Below, in pieces: positions 6,801 to 10,317 of a DNA stretch of 10,317 bases. Each line of letters starts with the position of its first letter. The first letter of the stretch is position 1. The notes beneath the pieces were generated by a model. It saw nothing but the letters and a program-made list of their open reading frames with translations, ran no database searches and was not told the origin of the DNA. Origin of the DNA: Sphingopyxis sp. (lineage in GTDB: Bacteria; Pseudomonadota; Alphaproteobacteria; Sphingomonadales; Sphingomonadaceae); NCBI GenBank assembly GCA_012035435.1, contig JAAUPH010000061.1:1-10317 (forward strand), in the 5' to 3' direction. A program made the position numbers and the translations under genes.

Positions 6801-8482
6801 TCGGGTTTGAATATGACCTCGCCGATCGACGGACGCAAATTACCTATCCCACCGGTCGGATCGTCAACTACGAATTTGACCAACTGGGCCGGGTGACACA
6901 GGTGCGCACCAAGGAGTCACTGAGCGACCCCAACTGGACCGTGCTTGCCAATGGCATAAGCTATGAGGCGTTCGGTGCTTTGACCGAGGCCAGTTACGGC
7001 AACGGGCTCCGGATGATCCAGAGCTGGGGGAATGACGGGCGGCTGGCAAGCCGGAGGCTTGAGCGTAGCGCAGACAGCGTTCGGCTGTCATCGCTTACCT
7101 ATGCTTACGATAACAGCGACAACATTATCCAGATCGCCGATACGCTTGATGCGAGCAACACCCGCAGCTTTGACTATGATCCCGTCGAGCGACTGGCGCG
7201 GATGGATGGCGCAGTAGGGAGCTTTGCGCGCGAGGACTATGTTCACGATACAAACGGGAATCGGCTGGCAGTGGAAAGACGCCTCTCCGTCGGTGCAATC
7301 GAACCGGATGAAATCGACGAATACCAGATTGATCCAGACTCCAACCGTCTTACGGCAATCATCACCCCATCGGGTACACGCAGCTTCACCCACGATGCGC
7401 GCGGGAATCAGACGGGTGAGACGCGGCCCGACAGCTCGGTCGTCACGGTCGCCTATGACGGCCGCGCAAGGCTCACCAGCTACAGCGTCGGCACCGCGAG
7501 CCAGACGATGCTCTACAATGGCGCGGACGAACGTATCCGCGTGGTCACCACGCCAACATCCGGCCCCACCGACACGTGCATCTTCCTCTACGACCTCGAC
7601 CACCGCATCATCGGCGAATATGGCGCGGGCGGGGCAACCGACCTCAAGGCCGAATTTATCTGGACGCTATCCGGCGTCGGCGAAACCGGTCCCACCGGCG
7701 GCGATGACGGCACAGGTGGCTACACCCCGCTCGCGGTCGCGGTCGGCGTTGCGGGCACCGGCGGCATCACCAGCGAAATCCAGTGGGTCCACGCCAGCCA
7801 TCTCGGCACGCCGATCCTCACTACAAACGCAGCGGGCCAGAGCGTCACTCCCTATGGCTATGCCGCCATCGGGTTCCCAGGGCAGTTCGCCAATGCGCTG
7901 CTCCTCCCCGGAGCCGAGCATTACTATAATCGCTACCGCGACTACGACCCCAGCACTGGCCGCTACATCCAAGCCGATCCGATTGGGCTGGCTGGGGATG
8001 AGAATGCTTATCTATATGCGGGGGCTAATCCGTTGGTTCAGGTTGATCCGGAGGGGCTGCAAACGCTTGATCCTGCCGCAGTTGCTTGGCAGCAAGGGCG
8101 CGCGCATGTGAACGGGCAGCTGTTGAAGCCGAGCCGAAAGATTCCCGTTGCTGGGCAAGCGCTGGTTATTGGAGATACGCTGGGGACCCTATTGGCCATA
8201 GCATGGTACGGATATATAGATCCTCCGTGTCCGCAGCAAATCTCGCAAATGAACAAGGAGCCTGGGCAGCCCGGTGCGAAAGATGGCTATAAGCCCCCGA
8301 AAGGTGGGCCACGCATTGTCAAAGCACCTAATGGCAAGAAAGGTTGGCTCGATAACAAGGGCAACGTTTGGGTGCCGACTGGCCCAAAAGGGTCTCCGGG
8401 TGCACATGGCGGACCGCATTGGGACGTTCAGGGGCCACGGGGTGGGTATGAAAACGTCTATCCGGGAGGGCGCACTAGGTGA
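3818..8482 (+). CDS. RHS/YD-repeat polymorphic toxin with Sec signal peptide and GPHWD-type C-terminal tip
   Basis: A 1554-residue RHS protein. Residues 1-22 are a signal peptide (MWRFAVAVLGIISLTIS, cleavage after ALS), so export is by Sec rather than directly by a type VI needle. Residues 23-155 are a region I do not recognise, with cysteines at 57, 93, 108, 125, 139 and 142. Residues ~157-220 (GNPISVDSG, SRQYRSNSG, FGRGWQG) fit the DUF6531 entry of RHS proteins. YD repeats (YDxxGR, YGxN) fill ~445-1225 and should form the RHS shell. The RHS-associated core is canonical: HLGTP, then HYYNRYRDYDPSTGRYIQAD, PIGL and finally DPEGL at 1410-1414. The variable tip is 1415-1554: a hydrophobic segment (1443-1464) then a toxin-like domain with GYKPPKGGP, GKKGWLDNKGNVW and GPHWDV (1532-1537). 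This resembles the polymorphic toxin type 37 (Ntox37-like) group, a predicted nuclease; the assignment is from memory. Start: ATG with GGGAGG five bases upstream. The stop overlaps the next gene by GTGA. Confidence 0.9.
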   Translation: MWRFAVAVLGIISLTISPAALSQNYVDTAEPTLPAWRVLADDFPTPDEEFETANDACAAATSSSGAGVTEYLDPVRDPGSSFLLGTAEIIRKCSDYEPAQRHTAYPVCQVQFAAVINPFNGFAVCLPEDDASRVDPADCDPCAPGATPLAQAPLPQVGNPISVDSGTKTDSENDYSSADGLFNVSRQYRSNSGNVDPFLAQSSASSFGRGWQGILPGRLLVSGQTMETLSFVSESGTVTTFQADPLTATSFDFSSSDSTRLEVEVIGLGTSTRSDYFSTTASPTSDGDVRLSMRNGNYILFQRVAGQTGPVRQLVPVEFGSSGQYRLYFDYLVDALYPSQMRDSLNRSMQLTWQTVNEQGPSGLLATSKKVLAEIVLPDSTKLQYTYVFGEGAQLGSRQDKLDAVARLDANDQLLWGRSYHYENSAYPYALTGKSDQLGQRLATYGYNASGKAILSELAGGISRQELRYLRDEFDAAIDATEVTGPLGRTDQYRFKRPASSGAIPRRLESITGLETPDVPADYRSFEYSANALLVQAVDQNFKITRHEVDSVNQRPDAIIEGFGAPEERTNTLEWHPTLDLPTRIERDGLRIDVAYTADALISSQTLTDLTSHNLPYSTNGEARTTTYTWGPNARLLSVNGPRAPDAQGRDDIVTFAYDAAGNVSSMTNGFGHVTTFSNYDANGRPGSMTDPNGVVTEYAYDQLGRTSNVRVKHPSTPALDAVTSFTYDIEGRVKTITAPANTALTMNYDLAGLLKSVVAPNGERIEYSHDAMGNVTAQIVKRADDSTASSITRTFDALGRMLTETLGPGRTWTYAYDQLGNLLGSTSPRAHGTEHFYDSLDRYSGYFSPDGGGTSVNLNQLDHVVDHFDGLGHYTTFVRNGFGEAIREVSPDRGTSTYYYNSAGEMTAAIDGRGQRTDYVYDILGRLISATPFGRPASEAAVYTWDSAVLAGSFATGRLARVEDSGTTIEYGYDHRGNVTTKRQRIDTGPWLTLGFEYDLADRRTQITYPTGRIVNYEFDQLGRVTQVRTKESLSDPNWTVLANGISYEAFGALTEASYGNGLRMIQSWGNDGRLASRRLERSADSVRLSSLTYAYDNSDNIIQIADTLDASNTRSFDYDPVERLARMDGAVGSFAREDYVHDTNGNRLAVERRLSVGAIEPDEIDEYQIDPDSNRLTAIITPSGTRSFTHDARGNQTGETRPDSSVVTVAYDGRARLTSYSVGTASQTMLYNGADERIRVVTTPTSGPTDTCIFLYDLDHRIIGEYGAGGATDLKAEFIWTLSGVGETGPTGGDDGTGGYTPLAVAVGVAGTGGITSEIQWVHASHLGTPILTTNAAGQSVTPYGYAAIGFPGQFANALLLPGAEHYYNRYRDYDPSTGRYIQADPIGLAGDENAYLYAGANPLVQVDPEGLQTLDPAAVAWQQGRAHVNGQLLKPSRKIPVAGQALVIGDTLGTLLAIAWYGYIDPPCPQQISQMNKEPGQPGAKDGYKPPKGGPRIVKAPNGKKGWLDNKGNVWVPTGPKGSPGAHGGPHWDVQGPRGGYENVYPGGRTR

Positions 8483-8781
8483 CGAAACTGAAATTGAGCA
8501 ATATTGTCTTCTACTCACAAGGAGATGAGGAAAATCTATTTAAGAATCTTGACTCATTAGATTTAATCGATGAGATATGTGGTCGAGGCCGAGATATAGT
8601 AATTAGCATCAATGATAATTCTCTAGATTCGGAAAAATTTTTGACACTATACTCCATCTTTAAGAGATATCAAGTAGATTGCAGGCAGTTGCGCAGCATT
8701 TGTTCACGATTAAATGAAATCGATTATAGATATATTTCGTCGCAAAGTATGATTTGGTATGCAGACGTATTTGAAGACTGA
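8479..8781 (+). CDS. Putative cognate immunity protein of the RHS toxin
   Basis: A 100-residue, acidic, soluble protein with no signal peptide, beginning MTKLKLSNIVFYSQGDEENL and ending in WYADVFED. I do not recognise a named immunity family. It starts at GTG 8479, whose last two bases form part of the toxin stop TGA (GTGA overlap), with ribosome site GGGAGG at 8464-8469 inside the toxin gene. Coupling of translation would supply the protein together with the toxin. Counted over 8521-8760 the GC content is 33 percent, far below the surrounding DNA, which is common for RHS and contact-dependent inhibition immunity genes and points to recent acquisition with the toxin tip. Position, size, overlap and composition support the immunity role; binding to the toxin tip is inferred. 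It could alternatively be an unrelated small gene, but that is less likely. Confidence 0.75.
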   Translation: MTKLKLSNIVFYSQGDEENLFKNLDSLDLIDEICGRGRDIVISINDNSLDSEKFLTLYSIFKRYQVDCRQLRSICSRLNEIDYRYISSQSMIWYADVFED

Positions 8782-8822
8782 TCGATTTTAGCGATGTCGC
8801 GGGCCGATCTTACCGCCGCACT

Positions 8823-9139
8823 TTCGAAGCCTCCAGTGCGCTGACGGGTCCACTTACGGCAATGGCCTCATGATGCGGCAGAGTTGGGGGAATAACGGGC
8901 GGTTCGCCAACCGGCGGCTGGAGCGCGCGTCAAACAGCGTGGGGCTATCCTGGGTGACCTACGGCTATGACAATAGCGACAATATCACCCAGATCGCCGA
9001 CTCGCTCAATGCGAACAAGACGCGCAGCTTTGGCTATGACCCGGTTGAGCGGCTGACGCGCAAGAGAGAGGATATGATTGGCACGCTACCTGATATTCGG
9101 GTCGCGTCGGAAGTCACAGCCTATTCGCCTAGCCAATAA
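8823..9139 (+). pseudogene. Orphan fragment of an RHS core (frameshifted)
   Basis: Bases 8823-9060 encode a piece of RHS/YD-repeat core collinear with bases 6962-7200 of the intact gene just upstream. Both read YGNGL, QSWGN, RRLER, YDNSDNI, QIAD, RSF-YDPVERL. From TACGGC (8855) to 9060 the two align without any gap. Upstream of that, the frame of FEASSALT (8823-8846) is separated from STYGNG (8849 onward) by one missing base, so the fragment is frameshifted at 8847-8848. Homology stops at 9060; the frame then runs 26 more codons of unrecognised sequence to TAA at 9139, without a toxin domain. There is no start site or signal peptide. It is probably a remnant of a second RHS gene or of a core duplication left by recombination. 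Its end overlaps the stop of the convergent TonB-like gene by 11 bases. Confidence 0.8.
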
Positions 9140-9962
9140 CGATGCCGGTCAATGCACGGTCAGTAACCGAACCTCCTATCTCATCGCCTGACTTGAGCGC
9201 AATGGGCTTGCCGACCAGAGCCCGTCGCAAGGCAGCCGCCAACGCTGGAGTTATCGCGCTCACAAACTCTACATCCAACACCATCCCGCCCGGCGACAGC
9301 CGAACGCGCAGGTCGACCGTCCCACGCGCATTCGGATAGCGCCGTTTCACCTCGGCAATAGCGGCCTGCAGCTGCACCTCATCGATTCCATCCGGCCTAA
9401 TGCTCGCCGACGGCCGCCAGCGCGGCGCGGCCCCTGCATAGGGATCATAGGCCCCCAACCCGCCGCCCCCTACGCCGCTGGTGCGACCGCCAACTCCCAC
9501 ACCACTGACCCCATTGGTCGCAATCGGACCCGGTCGCGCTGGCCCCAGCCTTGGTACGCGCGACACGCGCCACTCGGGTGGCGAGATTGGCGTCGGCGTG
9601 CTCGTCTCGATCGGCGATGGCGGCACGGGCGACTGCGCCATTTCTACCGCTGCCCCCGCAGCAGCACCTGCACTCGCAAGCGCGGTCGATTGTTCCGGCA
9701 CAATCAACTGCAACACCAGCGGATAGCGATCGACCATCTGCGGCAACGCCACCTGCGTAATCCCCGCCAGCGTGCCCAATACCGACATAGCAACCGTGCT
9801 CGCCAGCACCAGCCCAAGCGGGCGTTCGAGCCGCCAGCGCGCCGACTGCTGCTGGATATTGCTGAGCCAGAGCGGAGGAGAATAGCTCAGCACCAACGGC
9901 CGATACACCGCCAGCGGAGGCGGCATGCCGCTCTGCCACTGCTCGATCGGCGCAAAGGACAT
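9129..9962 (-). CDS. TonB-like energy transducer protein
   Basis: A 277-residue protein with the TonB layout. The N-terminus (~1-47) is cytoplasmic with RWRLERP just before one membrane segment at residues 49-74. A Pro/Ala-rich stretch follows (~105-150, with PVPPSP and PTPISPPEW), then a Gly-rich spacer (150-172, GVSGVGVGG, GVGGGGLG). The C-terminal part (~193-255) has GTVDLRVRLSPGGMVLDVEFVSA and then ALAAALRRALVGKP, the strand-G-strand pattern of a TonB C-terminal domain. Such proteins pass proton-motive energy from ExbB/ExbD to outer-membrane receptors; no exbB, exbD or receptor gene is in the window. The start ATG 9962 has GGAGG eight bases upstream. The long ~45-residue N-terminal extension before the membrane segment is unusual for TonB. 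A different envelope-spanning protein with a TonB-type end is possible. Confidence 0.6.
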   Translation of the reverse strand: MSFAPIEQWQSGMPPPLAVYRPLVLSYSPPLWLSNIQQQSARWRLERPLGLVLASTVAMSVLGTLAGITQVALPQMVDRYPLVLQLIVPEQSTALASAGAAAGAAVEMAQSPVPPSPIETSTPTPISPPEWRVSRVPRLGPARPGPIATNGVSGVGVGGRTSGVGGGGLGAYDPYAGAAPRWRPSASIRPDGIDEVQLQAAIAEVKRRYPNARGTVDLRVRLSPGGMVLDVEFVSAITPALAAALRRALVGKPIALKSGDEIGGSVTDRALTGIVIG

Positions 9963-10134
9963 GCTTTATGCCTCCATTTCGCAAGGGAGTAGGGCTTTGC
10001 CGCTTTCCCTAGGGTCCGCTTTTGGCAGGGTTTGCCGGTGGATACCAGCACCATCCTTGCTGATTCTGACAGCGTAATGGCACCGCCCAATTGGGCGGCG
10101 TGGCTCACCCTCCGCGGGCTGGTATCGCGCGCCG
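9963..10134 (+). other. Short region upstream of the TonB-like gene; no certain gene
   Basis: This stretch holds the TonB ribosome site (CCTCC on the plus strand, 9971-9975) and a perfect palindrome at 10083-10098. A plus-strand frame from GTG 10038 (VDTSTILADSDSV, NWAAWLTLRGLVSRADLA) stays open to the window end and could be the start of a divergent gene. Its downstream part lies in the wrong frame through a hydantoinase-like segment, so it is not called as a gene. The join to that segment is near 10110-10140. Confidence 0.4.
10083..10098. repeat. Perfect 16-bp palindrome CCGCCCAATTGGGCGG
   Basis: The two halves CCGCCCAA and TTGGGCGG are exact reverse complements. It lies about 120 bp upstream of the TonB-like start. 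With no T-run it does not look like a factor-independent terminator. An operator for a dimeric repressor is possible, but a chance GC-rich palindrome cannot be excluded. Confidence 0.5.
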
Positions 10135-10317
10135 ATCTGGCACGCGCTCACGCGGCCCGAGGTCGCCGAACAGACCGGCACCGAGCGGGCGATCGCGCTC
10201 GCCGAGATGGCGAACCGTGCCCGTGTACATCGTGCACCTCTGCGGCGCGCCGCGCGCTCGAGCGCGTGATCGGAGGCCCGCGATCGCGGCCTCAACGCCT
10301 TCGCAGAGACTTGCCCG
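10135..10317 (+). pseudogene. Dihydropyrimidinase/hydantoinase-like fragment with three frame slips, open at right edge
   Basis: Conceptual translation with three one-base corrections gives HALTRPEVAE, ERAIALAEMANVPVYIVHL, CGAPALERV, then EARDRGLNAFAETCP. This is the central part of the amidohydrolase-type dihydropyrimidinase/D-hydantoinase family, where the VYIVHL strand carries a metal-ligand histidine. The read frame is CAC 10141 to AAC 10215. It is then broken by an extra C at about 10216, an extra base in the CG-rich run near 10250-10256, and an extra G near 10272. After the last slip the frame is correct to the edge. Amino-acid content is otherwise fully conserved, which argues for sequencing errors rather than old gene decay. 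N-terminus and C-terminus are both missing. Confidence 0.65.

Noticed and set aside
7224..8111. 295-codon plus-strand frame inside the RHS gene
   Set aside because: Ser/Arg/Pro-rich shadow in another phase. The RHS core motifs are in the main frame.
3818..8482. Type VI secretion assignment for the RHS protein
   Set aside because: The N-terminus is a Sec signal peptide, with no PAAR or VgrG-like part and no T6SS gene nearby.
8189..8518. 109-codon minus-strand frame across the toxin-immunity boundary
   Set aside because: Antisense to two better-supported genes, with no ribosome site or motifs that would suggest a real product.
9445..9984. 179-codon minus-strand frame overlapping the TonB-like gene
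   Set aside because: Ala/Gly/Cys-rich shadow. The 277-codon frame has a membrane segment, Pro-rich linker, TonB-type end and a good ribosome site.

Overview
The window reads like high-GC alphaproteobacterial DNA, most likely from a sphingomonad (Sphingomonadales). This is inferred from codon usage and gene style: a Sec-exported S9A prolyl oligopeptidase, a glycine-zipper envelope protein and a TonB-like protein. No taxonomic marker gene is present, so the assignment is tentative.

Layout from left to right. (1) Positions 1-736, minus strand: an exported glycine-zipper-type protein whose frame runs off the left edge. Its last ~60 codons change abruptly into what looks like an OPT-family oligopeptide transporter, so this end is chimeric. 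(2) Positions 865-3521, minus strand: a two-gene unit of prolyl oligopeptidase followed by a free methionine-R-sulfoxide reductase, joined by a 4-base GTGA overlap. (3) Positions 3522-3817: a divergent control region. It carries three 11-bp-phased copies of ATGTCAT/ATGTCTT (read on the minus strand), resembling a PhoB-type box, plus candidate promoters in both directions. (4) Positions 3818-8482, plus strand: a 1554-residue RHS/YD-repeat polymorphic toxin with a Sec signal peptide, a Cys-containing N-terminal region, a DUF6531-like entry, a long YD-repeat body, a canonical RHS core ending in DPEGL, and a ~140-residue variable toxin tip with a GPHWD motif. (5) Positions 8479-8781: a small, very AT-rich, acidic gene starting on a GTG that overlaps the toxin stop, the likely cognate immunity protein. 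(6) Positions 8823-9139: a frameshifted fragment of a second RHS core, homologous to bases 6962-7200 of the intact gene. (7) Positions 9129-9962, minus strand: a TonB-like energy transducer, convergent with the RHS fragment. (8) Positions 9963-10317: a short region with a perfect 16-bp palindrome, then the interior of a dihydropyrimidinase/hydantoinase-like gene disrupted by three single-base insertions within ~60 bp, running off the right edge.

The central biological unit is the RHS toxin-immunity module with its leftover RHS core fragment downstream, a typical sign of repeated tip or core exchange at an RHS locus. Both outer ends show gene joins and frame slips. If the window is a whole contig, those ends are best treated as possible assembly or sequencing artefacts until verified.
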